Positions 46,446 to 54,310 of a stretch of DNA of 64,000 nt are shown one piece after another. A program made the position numbers and the translations under genes. This DNA comes from Flavobacterium sp. SUN052. Lineage in GTDB: Bacteria > Bacteroidota > Bacteroidia > Flavobacteriales > Flavobacteriaceae. The first letter of the stretch is position 1, and each line of letters starts with the position of its first letter. Under the pieces are notes generated by a model. It was not told the origin of the DNA, searched no databases, and saw only the letters and a program-made list of their open reading frames with translations. The stretch is taken from positions 62,001-126,000 of the forward strand of contig NZ_JAPQNS010000001.1 of assembly GCF_028867935.1 (NCBI RefSeq), given 5' to 3'.

Positions 46446-47912
46446 TCATTTCTTACGCGACACAATCCATAAGCCTAGATACGTAAGTAACCCATTGAGT
46501 AACAACCGTTCAAATCCGAACTTGTATCCCCCGAACCAGTCGGCCGAGTTGTTGTTGACAACAATCGTAATGATAGGGGAGAGGATACAGATCAGCGGTA
46601 CCCACGTGTCGCGCACGGGCCGGTTTGAAAATAATCCAAAGGCGTAAAGCCCTAGAAGCGGGCCGTAGGTGTAGCCAGCCAGGTCGAATACCGCTGTAAT
46701 CACATCACTACTATTGAGCCGGTTAAAAATGACGATCACGATCCAGAACAACACGGAGAAGCCAACGTGGACAACGTTTTTGATGCGGGCGCGTTCGACT
46801 TCAGGTTTGCGTTCTACGTTCATAAAGTCGATGCAGAACGAAGTTGTCAGAGCCGTTAGAGCAGAGTCGGAACTGGCGTAAGTGGCCGCCGTAATACCCA
46901 ACAAAAACGTGATTCCTACGACTGGACCAAAGTGATTTAGGGCCAGGAGTGGGTATAGTTCATCGGTTTTGGCGGGGATGCTGATGCCCTTGGTGGTAGC
47001 GTAGATATACAGTAACGCCCCTAGCCCCAGAAACATGAAGTTTACCAACGTAAGCGTGATCGTGAACCAGAACATATTTTTCTGAGCCTCGCCAATGTTT
47101 TTGCAGGTAAGGTTTTTCTGCATCAGGTCCTGATCTAAGCCCGTCATCACAATGGCAATAAACGCCCCCGACACAAATTGTTTGATGAAATGGCGCGGGT
47201 CGTTGATGTTCTCAAAAAAGAAAATTTTGGAATAGGGACTGGCTTTTACGGTGCTCACCATTTCGCCAAAACTGAAGTTCAGTTCGCGGGTAATCAGGAT
47301 AATGGTCAGAATTACGGCGGTAACCAGAAATGTAGTCTGGAGCGTGTCGGTAATGATGATGGTTTTGACCCCACCTTTAAATGTGTAAAGCCAGATCAAC
47401 AGAATGGTAATGGCTACCGATACTTCGAACGGAATACCGAACGAATTAAAAATGGCTAGCTGCAACACCTGAGCGGCAATGTAGAGCCGCACCGCCGAAC
47501 CAACGGTGCGGGCTAAAAGGAAAAAACCAGCGCCTGTTTTGTACGACCAGAACCCAAACCGTTTCTCTAGATAACCATAGATCGAGATTAGGTTCATGCG
47601 ATAATAGAGTGGCATAAGCACCGTTGCAATCACATAGTACCCGACTATATAGCCCAGCACGACCTGGAAATAATTGAATGCTTTGACGCCCTCAAATCCT
47701 TTTTGCAAGGCACCAACAGCGCCGGGTACCGAAATAAAAGTAACCCCCGATAGCGACGTGCCGATCATGGCGAAAGCCACCAGATACCAGGGCGATTGCC
47801 TGTTTGCTGTGAAAAACGTATTGGTGTCTGCCCCGCGCGAAGTATAATACGACACGCTGATGAGCATGGCAAAATAGGCAACGAGAATGATGAGTGCAAT
47901 GGTGGCATTCAT
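46446..47912 (-). CDS. Sodium:solute symporter (SSS family)
   Basis: The 488-residue membrane protein has about 13 hydrophobic segments with the LeuT-fold marks of the SSS family: FTANRQSPWYLVAFAMIGTSLSG, FISVPGAVGALQKGFE and the sodium-site region AATYASSDSALTALTTSF. Such transporters bring in sugars, sialic acids, organic acids or amino acids using the sodium gradient. The substrate is not clear. The start at 47912 (MNATIALIIL) opens the first membrane helix directly, as in related proteins. Confidence 0.9.
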   Translation of the reverse strand: MNATIALIILVAYFAMLISVSYYTSRGADTNTFFTANRQSPWYLVAFAMIGTSLSGVTFISVPGAVGALQKGFEGVKAFNYFQVVLGYIVGYYVIATVLMPLYYRMNLISIYGYLEKRFGFWSYKTGAGFFLLARTVGSAVRLYIAAQVLQLAIFNSFGIPFEVSVAITILLIWLYTFKGGVKTIIITDTLQTTFLVTAVILTIILITRELNFSFGEMVSTVKASPYSKIFFFENINDPRHFIKQFVSGAFIAIVMTGLDQDLMQKNLTCKNIGEAQKNMFWFTITLTLVNFMFLGLGALLYIYATTKGISIPAKTDELYPLLALNHFGPVVGITFLLGITAATYASSDSALTALTTSFCIDFMNVERKPEVERARIKNVVHVGFSVLFWIVIVIFNRLNSSDVITAVFDLAGYTYGPLLGLYAFGLFSNRPVRDTWVPLICILSPIITIVVNNNSADWFGGYKFGFERLLLNGLLTYLGLWIVSRKK

Positions 47913-48014
47913 AGAGTTACAGGCAACTTTTTAAGCTGAATTGGGGTTAATTTAAAAGCGCGGAAGTTGACATTTTTCTGAGGAAGATGTCAGTTCCGGT
48001 TGGTCAAAATTGCG

Positions 48015-48022
48015 TAAATTTG
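48015..48022 (+). promoter_or_regulatory. Candidate promoter -7 box of clpS-recR
   Basis: TAAATTTG fits TAnnTTTG and lies 42 nt before the clpS start. A TTG at the usual 19-nt distance is not present; the nearest is 12 nt upstream. The match is therefore partial. Confidence 0.45.
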
Positions 48023-48064
48023 TCCAAACCAAGTTGAATTTTTATTCTCCCGAATTTAATTCCT

Positions 48065-48343
48065 ATGTTGCCTTTTGAACAAAATGAGGTCGATGTACTC
48101 GAAGATATTGTTGAAACCGATGTCTACCACCTGATCGTTTTCAATGATGACGTCAATACGTTCGACTACGTGATCGACACGCTTATGGAGGTATGTGAAC
48201 ATACCCCCGATCAGGCCGAACAGTGCACCCTCATAATCCACTACAAAGGCAAATGTTCGGTGAAGGATGGCTCTTGGGATCAGTTGGTCCCGATGCGCAA
48301 CGAAATCTGCCGCCGGGGAATTTCTGCCGAAGTGCTAAACTAA
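48065..48343 (+). CDS. clpS: ClpS adaptor of the Clp protease
   Basis: The 92-residue cytoplasmic adaptor brings N-end rule substrates to ClpAP (ClpCP-type in this phylum). After a short acidic N-terminal extension the domain has the N-degron pocket signature LIVFNDDVNTFDYVID, with NDD and the T/F pair that contact the substrate. EVCEHTPDQAEQCTLIIH and CSVKDGSW follow. It is shorter than the E. coli protein but complete. recR follows after 4 bp, so they form one transcription unit. Confidence 0.9.
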   Translation: MLPFEQNEVDVLEDIVETDVYHLIVFNDDVNTFDYVIDTLMEVCEHTPDQAEQCTLIIHYKGKCSVKDGSWDQLVPMRNEICRRGISAEVLN

Positions 48344-48347
48344 CTAC

Positions 48348-48959
48348 ATGGAATACCCATCCAAACTAATTGAGGACGCGGTAAACGAGGTATCGAAATT
48401 ACCAGGAATTGGTAAGAAAACCGCCCTTCGGCTTGTACTCCATTTACTCAAACGCGACGAAGAACAAACGGAAACGCTGGCTAATGCGTTAGTGGCTGTG
48501 CGTTCGCGGACGCAGTATTGCAAAAAGTGCCACAACCTTGCCGATAGTGATCTGTGTACAATTTGTGCGAGCCACAAACGCGATCATTCCCTGATTTGTG
48601 TGGTTGAAGATACCCGCGATGTATTGGCTATTGAGAATACCGCTCAGTTTAAGGGCTTGTACCATGTTTTAGGTGGTATTATTTCACCCGTTGAAGGTAT
48701 TGGCCCCAGCGATTTACAGATTGAATCGTTGCTGGAGCGGCTTCGGGGTGAGGAAGCTGGCGAAGTGCGGGAGATCATTCTGGCGCTCAGCCCGACCATG
48801 GAAGGCGACACTACTGCCTTTTATCTGCAAAAGAGGCTGAAACAATTTCACCTCAAAATCTCGACGATCGCTCGTGGCGTACCCATCGGTGGCGATCTGG
48901 AATATGCCGACGAAATTACGTTGGGTCGCAGTATTCTAAGCCGGATTGTGTACGAATGA
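48348..48959 (+). CDS. recR: Recombination protein RecR
   Basis: The 203-residue protein works with RecF/RecO in gap repair by homologous recombination. Visible parts: helix-hairpin-helix LPGIGKKTALRLVLHLL, a zinc finger with Cys58, Cys61, Cys70 and Cys73 (YCKKCHN ... LCTIC), the Toprim domain (VVEDTRDVLAIE, LALSPTMEGDTTAFYL), and the C-terminal Walker-B-like ARGVPIGGDLEYADEITL. Length is typical. It is followed by a perfect palindrome. Confidence 0.96.
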   Translation: MEYPSKLIEDAVNEVSKLPGIGKKTALRLVLHLLKRDEEQTETLANALVAVRSRTQYCKKCHNLADSDLCTICASHKRDHSLICVVEDTRDVLAIENTAQFKGLYHVLGGIISPVEGIGPSDLQIESLLERLRGEEAGEVREIILALSPTMEGDTTAFYLQKRLKQFHLKISTIARGVPIGGDLEYADEITLGRSILSRIVYE

Positions 48960-48964
48960 AACGT

Positions 48965-49022
48965 TTCGGACAGGATTACAGGATAAAAAATAGAATAATT
49001 TTATCCTGTAATCCTGTCCGAA
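48965..49022. repeat. Perfect 24-bp inverted repeat, ACAGGATTACAGGAT type
   Basis: Arms 48965-48988 (ttcggacaggattacaggat and on) and 48999-49022 are exact reverse complements with a 10-nt AT-rich loop. It starts 5 bp after the recR stop. The arm contains acaggat twice, 9 nt apart. It may terminate recR and the convergent small gene, though no long T-run follows on the plus strand. Confidence 0.85.
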
Positions 49023-49043
49023 AAAGTACCTTGGTACGCTTGC

Positions 49044-49304
49044 TTAATTATCGCTTTTGGCTTCTTTTTTCTTAGCCTTCTCCATTTTCTTCTCGGCCTT
49101 GTCCATTTTGTCGCCAGCATCGTTCATGTTGCCATTGGCGCCCTTTGATGCGGCTTTGGCCATTTTCTTCTCGGCTTTATCAGCCTTCTGAGCTGCCCGT
49201 TTCTCTTTCTTGTCTTCTTTCGATTGGTTTACATCCTGTCCCATTGAGGGGACAGCAAACAGCAAAGCGAGGGCACATAGCCCGCCCATCAGTACCTTTT
49301 TCAT
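49044..49304 (-). CDS. Small Lys-rich secreted protein, unknown function
   Basis: The 86-residue product has a signal peptide (VLMGGLCALALLFAVPSMGQ). The mature part is almost only Lys, Ala, Asp, Glu, Asn and Met, as KADKAEKKMAKAASKG repeats with a central GANGNMNDAGDKMDKA. It is probably a charged helix or disordered. It cannot be assigned to a family. Similar short Lys/Ala-rich exported proteins are common in Cytophagia. It is convergent with recR and divergent from the superoxide dismutase. Confidence 0.6.
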   Translation of the reverse strand: MKKVLMGGLCALALLFAVPSMGQDVNQSKEDKKEKRAAQKADKAEKKMAKAASKGANGNMNDAGDKMDKAEKKMEKAKKKEAKSDN

Positions 49305-49556
49305 AATTTGAGTTGGTTTGCAGTGCCAACATGTTCAGCACGTAGCTATATAACAGTATAGCTCTATAGAATTTGTCGTTTTTGTTAGGGAACGGCCCCG
49401 TAAAACTGGCTGAACTAAAGCGTATAACTAGGTCGTATAATGGTTTTTTTCACCCTCAGGAAATGTAGACAGTTAGAAGTTAAACAGCATTACTACATTT
49501 GCCCGACATCTATGTTGGGCAGTAAACTGATTATTCATTTTAAAAACACCTGTTGC

Positions 49557-50267
49557 ATGAATCGCGCTCAATTTCTCAAAATTGCCTTTGCCGGGTCGGC
49601 CGTATTGGCCACAACCCGTTCGTTTGGATTTGGTCAGGCCACGCTTGGTCAGGCTGAAGGTCCGTTTAAATTAGCTCCATTGCCGTTTGATGCAGGTGCG
49701 CTGGAGCCGCATATCGATAAAGCTACAATGGAGATTCACCATGACAAGCACCACAAAGCATACGTAGACAACCTCAACAAAGCCGTTGCAATGCCCGAAA
49801 ATGCGGCAATGGCCAAAATGAGTATCGACGATCTGGTGAAAGGTATCGACGCAAAAACGCCAGCTGCCATCCGCAACAACGGTGGAGGTCACTGGAACCA
49901 TACGTTTTTCTGGAATACAATTGGGCCCAAAGGTGGAGGGACACCCAAAGGTGCTCTGGCCAGTGCGATCAATAAGAAATTTGGATCGTTTGATAACTTC
50001 AAAACAGAATGGGGCAAGGCTGCTACAGCTCGTTTCGGCTCAGGTTGGGTGTGGTTGATCAAAACTGGTGATGATGTCGAAATCACAACGACGCCTAATC
50101 AGGACAACCCGCTTATGGCTCTTGCTGAGAAAAAAGGAACGCCACTGATGGGCCTCGACGTGTGGGAACACGCCTATTACCTCAAATACCAGAACAAACG
50201 CCCCGATTATGTGGCTGCTGCCTGGAATATCTATGATTGGGATAAAATCGGTAAGAATTTCGGTTGA
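49557..50267 (+). CDS. Exported Fe/Mn superoxide dismutase
   Basis: The 236-residue enzyme converts superoxide to peroxide and oxygen. The start at 49557 (MNRAQFLKIAF) gives a signal-like N-terminus (AFAGSAVLATT) ahead of the domain; the longer frame from 49440 is unlikely. Metal ligands are His61 (TMEIHHDKHH), the His of GGGHWNHTFFW, and Asp and His of GLDVWEHAYY. The GGGHxNHxxFW motif and GSGWVWL fit the family. The leader is not a twin-arginine one. An exported dismutase would protect the periplasm from external superoxide. Confidence 0.92.
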   Translation: MNRAQFLKIAFAGSAVLATTRSFGFGQATLGQAEGPFKLAPLPFDAGALEPHIDKATMEIHHDKHHKAYVDNLNKAVAMPENAAMAKMSIDDLVKGIDAKTPAAIRNNGGGHWNHTFFWNTIGPKGGGTPKGALASAINKKFGSFDNFKTEWGKAATARFGSGWVWLIKTGDDVEITTTPNQDNPLMALAEKKGTPLMGLDVWEHAYYLKYQNKRPDYVAAAWNIYDWDKIGKNFG

Positions 50268-50271
50268 TTTC

Positions 50272-50302
50272 GTAGGGACCGCACAAAGGGTGCGGTCCCT
50301 AC
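50272..50302. terminator. Hairpin between convergent sod and histidine kinase genes
   Basis: Arms 50272-50284 (gtagggaccgcac) and 50290-50302 are perfect over 13 bp around a 5-nt loop. It starts 4 bp after the dismutase stop and covers the stop codon of the kinase gene (50299-50301). GC-rich stem, no T-run; probably a bidirectional terminator. Confidence 0.75.
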
Positions 50303-51837
50303 ACCGGTAAATACACTTTAAAGGTCGTCCCTTTTCCTTCCTCACTCTCAACGGCGATCTTCCCGCCGTGATTCTCAACCACTCGCTTTGTGGTGGCTAA
50401 TCCAATGCCAGTACCCGCGTAGGTAGCCCGGCTGTGTAAGCGGGTGAAGAGACTAAAAATAGAATCGAAATTTTCTTTGGCGATACCTATACCATTATCG
50501 GCGACGCTGATTTCAACGTATTGAGTATGTGGGTTTCGAGTCACGTTAGCTTGCGTTGGCAGATCGGTACTGCCAACCATACGGGCCGAGACTACCACTT
50601 TTGGCTCTACATCGGGGGCCATAAATTTTAAGGCATTAGTTAGTAAATTCTGAAAAAGCTGGCGTAGCTGCGTTTCGTCGCCGGGCACCAGCGGTAGGGG
50701 CGACTGAACGGTGATTTTAGCGTTCTTCTCCTGCACAATCACTTCCAGATCGGCCTGAATGCCATTGAACAGTTCTTCCAGATTGACCAATTCTGGCGTC
50801 AATACCAACGTGTTGATCCGCGAGAAACTGAGCAATGAGCGAATCAGCTCATCCATGCGAAGGGCAGCCGATTGCATACGGCCAATCATATCGCGCCCCA
50901 TGTTGTCGAGCTGGTCGGCGTAGCGATTATTCAAAATGTCGCCAAAAGACCGGATTTTGCGGAGCGGTTCCTGTAAATCGTGCGAAGCCACGTAGGCGAA
51001 CCGTTCCAGGCTTTCGTTGGAGCGATGTAGTGAAATATTGGCCTGTTGCAAGGCCTGCTGCTGTTGGTATTGCTCCGACACATTTCTGAAAACGGCAAGT
51101 ACCATCACAATATGTCCCCCTGAGTTACGAACGGGTCCAACATACACCTCGCACCGCGAACCAGCCCAGTTTTCGGTAAAATAGTGCTGTTCTCCATCGA
51201 AGGCAGTAGTGGTATATCGTTGCCAATCGGCGGCATACTGACCCTCTATTGCATCAAGAAATCGTCGGCCAATCAACTCGTCGGCATCAACGTTTTTGAA
51301 GAGAGCAGGCACAGTCCCGTTGGCCAGGGCAATCTTCCGGAAAAAGTCGATGGCGACTACGCCCATTTCAGGTACAGTAGACGACAACGCTTTAAACAGA
51401 ATGGAATCACTCAGCAGGTTTTGCTGCGTTTGTTTCCACTCGGTGATGTCATTAAAAGAAAGTACAACGCACCGCCCATTGTCAAGTGGTTCAATAAAAA
51501 CATCGAACCAGGCAGTCAATCCAGAGCGGTCAATATGGTAAAAGAACTCACGGCGAAGTGGCTCAAGTGTGTGTACAACTTGCTCAATGTCACCCCATAT
51601 AGAATGATCTGCCGGGCCCGGAAATACATCGTGGGCAAATTTTCCAATTAGCTCTTCACGCGAAAGGCCAAGCATCTGTTCAGCCCGGCGATTTACCAGC
51701 TGAATTAAGAATTTAGGATGGGTATCATTTTCTGATCGAACTGACTCGTAAACGAATAGTGCATTCGCTGCAAGATCGAGCGCTTTCTGCCATAATATAG
51801 TGGGTATTGTGTCAACCCTTGTTGACCGATTGTTCAT
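50299..51837 (-). CDS. PAS-domain sensor histidine kinase
   Basis: The 512-residue soluble kinase has two PAS domains (about 15-135 and 145-255), the HisKA dimerisation domain with phosphoacceptor His286 in YVASHDLQEPLRKI, and a HATPase_c domain (QLFQNLLTNALKF N-box, EISVADNGIGI G1, YAGTGIGLATTKRVVENHGG G2). No membrane segment is seen, so it senses an internal signal. It belongs to the same class as the larger kinase at 58310-60997, which shares the dimerisation and ATPase blocks. No response regulator lies nearby. Confidence 0.9.
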   Translation of the reverse strand: MNNRSTRVDTIPTILWQKALDLAANALFVYESVRSENDTHPKFLIQLVNRRAEQMLGLSREELIGKFAHDVFPGPADHSIWGDIEQVVHTLEPLRREFFYHIDRSGLTAWFDVFIEPLDNGRCVVLSFNDITEWKQTQQNLLSDSILFKALSSTVPEMGVVAIDFFRKIALANGTVPALFKNVDADELIGRRFLDAIEGQYAADWQRYTTTAFDGEQHYFTENWAGSRCEVYVGPVRNSGGHIVMVLAVFRNVSEQYQQQQALQQANISLHRSNESLERFAYVASHDLQEPLRKIRSFGDILNNRYADQLDNMGRDMIGRMQSAALRMDELIRSLLSFSRINTLVLTPELVNLEELFNGIQADLEVIVQEKNAKITVQSPLPLVPGDETQLRQLFQNLLTNALKFMAPDVEPKVVVSARMVGSTDLPTQANVTRNPHTQYVEISVADNGIGIAKENFDSIFSLFTRLHSRATYAGTGIGLATTKRVVENHGGKIAVESEEGKGTTFKVYLPV

Positions 51838-52056
51838 AACAAATTGAGCAAGTCATCGAGTAAACTATAGTGCTGTAAAACTACAAGTCAATAGACACAA
51901 AGAGATACTGAATAGTCACAAACCAAGGGGAAAGTTATTCTGCGGGGCGTAGATGGCTGGGTAAATGGCAATTAGTCCGTTCAGCCCTGGCAGCAACCTT
52001 TCCTTATTTTATAAACAGGTCAGGATGTCGTAATTTCGTCCAAAGAATTAGCAAGC

Positions 52057-53013
52057 ATGGACAATCAACAACTATACGACGAAATTCCGTCGCTCGATCT
52101 GGCGGATTTCACCTCTGGCGATCCTGCCCGCAAGGCTGCTTTTGTACAGGCCTTAGGAGGAGCGTTCAATAACATCGGCTTTGTTGCGATCAAGAATCAC
52201 GGACTTACTGATGAATTAACGAAAAATCTATACAGTTCAGTGAAAGCATTTTTCCAATCGGATGATGCTACCAAAAAAAAATACGAAAAACTCGAACTGA
52301 ATGGCCAACGGGGTTATGTGGGCAAAGGTCGCGAGACGGCCAAAGGGTCAAAAGTAGCCGATTTGAAGGAGTTTTACCATATCGGACAGCCCGAACCCAT
52401 TGGCGAAATGCCCGCCAACGTGTTGCCTGAAGAATACCCTGAATTTGGGCAGTATACGCTCGAAACCTACCGTACCCTTGAACATACAGGTCGGCAGTTA
52501 CTACGGGCTATTGCCTTGTATTTGGAGTTGCCCGAAGATTATTTTGAGGACAAAGTAGCCAACGGCGATAGTATCCTGCGGGCGCTGCACTATTTCCCGC
52601 TCGATCCCAAGAAAACACCCGAAGGCGCTGTTCGGGCCGCAGCTCACGGCGACATTAACCTCATAACCCTGCTGATGGGAGCTTCGGCCGACGGTCTGGA
52701 AGTGCTTCGCCGGGATGGAAAATGGATTGGTATTACAGCCTTGCCCGATCAGGTAGTGGTGAACGTAGGCGATATGCTCGACCGCCTGACCAACCACAAA
52801 CTCAAATCTACTATTCACCAGGTGGTGAATCCCCCCCGCGAAAAAATGGGATCTTCCCGCTATTCGATCCCCTTTTTCATGCATCCCCGTGGCGATATGG
52901 ATCTTTCGAGTCTCGATACCTGCATCGACGCTGAACATCCCAAGCTTTACGCCGACATGACCGCTGGCGAATTTCTGAACGAACGATTAATTGAGTTAGG
53001 ATTGAAAAAATAA
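52057..53013 (+). CDS. 2-oxoglutarate/Fe(II)-dependent oxygenase, isopenicillin N synthase family
   Basis: The 318-residue cytoplasmic enzyme has the DIOX_N domain (IPSLDLADFTSGD) followed by the jelly-roll 2OG-FeII_Oxy domain. The iron ligands are His197 and Asp199 (AAHGDINL) and His254 (STIHQVV). Arg268-x-Ser270 (SRYS) binds 2-oxoglutarate. Family members hydroxylate, desaturate or close rings on small molecules. No neighbour is informative as to substrate; it is probably transcribed alone. Confidence 0.9.
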   Translation: MDNQQLYDEIPSLDLADFTSGDPARKAAFVQALGGAFNNIGFVAIKNHGLTDELTKNLYSSVKAFFQSDDATKKKYEKLELNGQRGYVGKGRETAKGSKVADLKEFYHIGQPEPIGEMPANVLPEEYPEFGQYTLETYRTLEHTGRQLLRAIALYLELPEDYFEDKVANGDSILRALHYFPLDPKKTPEGAVRAAAHGDINLITLLMGASADGLEVLRRDGKWIGITALPDQVVVNVGDMLDRLTNHKLKSTIHQVVNPPREKMGSSRYSIPFFMHPRGDMDLSSLDTCIDAEHPKLYADMTAGEFLNERLIELGLKK

Positions 53014-53092
53014 GCAGTAAACAGTGGCAGTAGGCAGTGCAAGAGTAACTCCCTACTGCTCACTACCACTGCCCATTGCCACTGTTTACTGC
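53014..53092. repeat. Inverted repeat, GCAGT family, just before the chromate transporter start
   Basis: Arms 53014-53039 (gcagtaaacagtggcagtag and on) and 53067-53092 pair at 24 of 26 positions. The arms consist of degenerate 7-nt CAGTRRR-type units. The stem begins after the oxygenase stop and ends eight bases before the next gene's TTG, so it overlies its ribosome-binding region. Related to 17059-17133. Confidence 0.8.
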
Positions 53093-53100
53093 TCACTGAA

Positions 53101-54282
53101 TTGACGCCCGTTCGCAAAATTCGCTACCTGATTTTCCTGAAAGACGTGCTTATCCTGGCGTTCACCACGTTTGGAGGGCCGCAGGTGCATCTAGCGATGA
53201 TGTTCGATCGGTTTGTGAAAAAGCGGGCCTATCTTACCGAGGCCGAACTGCTCGAACTAAATGCCTTGTGTCAGATACTGCCGGGGCCAACGTCTACCCA
53301 GACCGTTACGGCACTGGGATTCAAAATTGGCGGTCCCAACCTGGCTTATCTTACATTGCTGGTATGGTGTCTGCCCGCTGTGGCCATTATGACCTCGTTC
53401 GGGATGATGGTCGACTATCTCCAGGATCAAAATCAGTCGCTCCGGTTTGCCCGTTTTATTCAGCCGATGGCCGTTGGCTTCTTAATTGTGGCTGGGTATC
53501 GAATTGCCCGTAAAGTGATTCAAAACCAAAGCGGGTTGGTACTGGCGATTCTGGCTGCCCTAACCGCCTATGCATTTCGCTCGCCTTATGTTACGCCAAT
53601 TGTGATTTTGGCGGGTGGTGTGACAACGGCCTTCACCTACGAGAAGCAGAGCGTTATGGCCAAGCAGCCGCTTAAGATTCAGTGGGCCAATTTTATACTC
53701 TGGTTGGGCGTGTTTGTGGGCGTTGCTGTGCTGGGCGCTATCACGCAATCATTTCCTGTGCGCTTGTTCGAGAATTTTTACCGGAACGGAAGCTTGGTTT
53801 TTGGCGGTGGACAAGTGTTGACACCAATGCTTTACAATGAATTTGTTGCATTTAAACACTACCTGACCAGAGAGGAGTTTCTGTCGGGGCTTGGGCTGGT
53901 GCAGGCTATTCCGGGCCCGGTTTTTGCGTTTGCCTCGTACATTGGGGCTTTATCCATGCGCGACGAAGGCACGCAAGGGCAGTTACTTGGGAGCCTGGTG
54001 TCGACCGTCGGTATCTTTCTGCCCGGCACATTCCTTATCTTTTTTGTATTTCGGTTCTGGGGCCAGCTAAAACGGTACCGGGTGGTGCGGGCCTCACTCG
54101 AAGGAATAAATGCCGCCAGTTCGGGCCTAACGGCAGCAGCAGCCATTGCCCTTTTTGAACCAATGGCCCCCCAATGGCCGATGGTGACTGTTGTATTGGG
54201 GACAATTCTGGTTTTAGAGTTAACCAAAATTCCGCCTTTTGTTCTAATTATGACCGGCTTAGGGCTTGGTATTCTGCTTTGA
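53101..54282 (+). CDS. chrA: Chromate transporter ChrA-type (two CHR domains)
   Basis: The 393-residue inner-membrane protein has the two CHR halves of the long ChrA family: FTTFGGPQVHLAMM with CQILPGPTSTQ in the first, and VFGGGQVLTPMLYNEF with VQAIPGPVFAF in the second. Family members export chromate, and some may move other anions. The start is TTG at 53101; no ATG lies far enough upstream, and the conserved first block begins just after it. It is possibly weakly translated because of the palindrome ahead. Confidence 0.88.
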   Translation: MTPVRKIRYLIFLKDVLILAFTTFGGPQVHLAMMFDRFVKKRAYLTEAELLELNALCQILPGPTSTQTVTALGFKIGGPNLAYLTLLVWCLPAVAIMTSFGMMVDYLQDQNQSLRFARFIQPMAVGFLIVAGYRIARKVIQNQSGLVLAILAALTAYAFRSPYVTPIVILAGGVTTAFTYEKQSVMAKQPLKIQWANFILWLGVFVGVAVLGAITQSFPVRLFENFYRNGSLVFGGGQVLTPMLYNEFVAFKHYLTREEFLSGLGLVQAIPGPVFAFASYIGALSMRDEGTQGQLLGSLVSTVGIFLPGTFLIFFVFRFWGQLKRYRVVRASLEGINAASSGLTAAAAIALFEPMAPQWPMVTVVLGTILVLELTKIPPFVLIMTGLGLGILL

Positions 54283-54310
54283 GAAAGTGGAGCAGCGTGT
54301 CAATTCGGCT

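Noticed and set aside
49044..49304. Histone-like DNA-binding protein
   Set aside because: Although Lys/Ala-rich, the product has a clear signal peptide, so a nucleoid role is unlikely.
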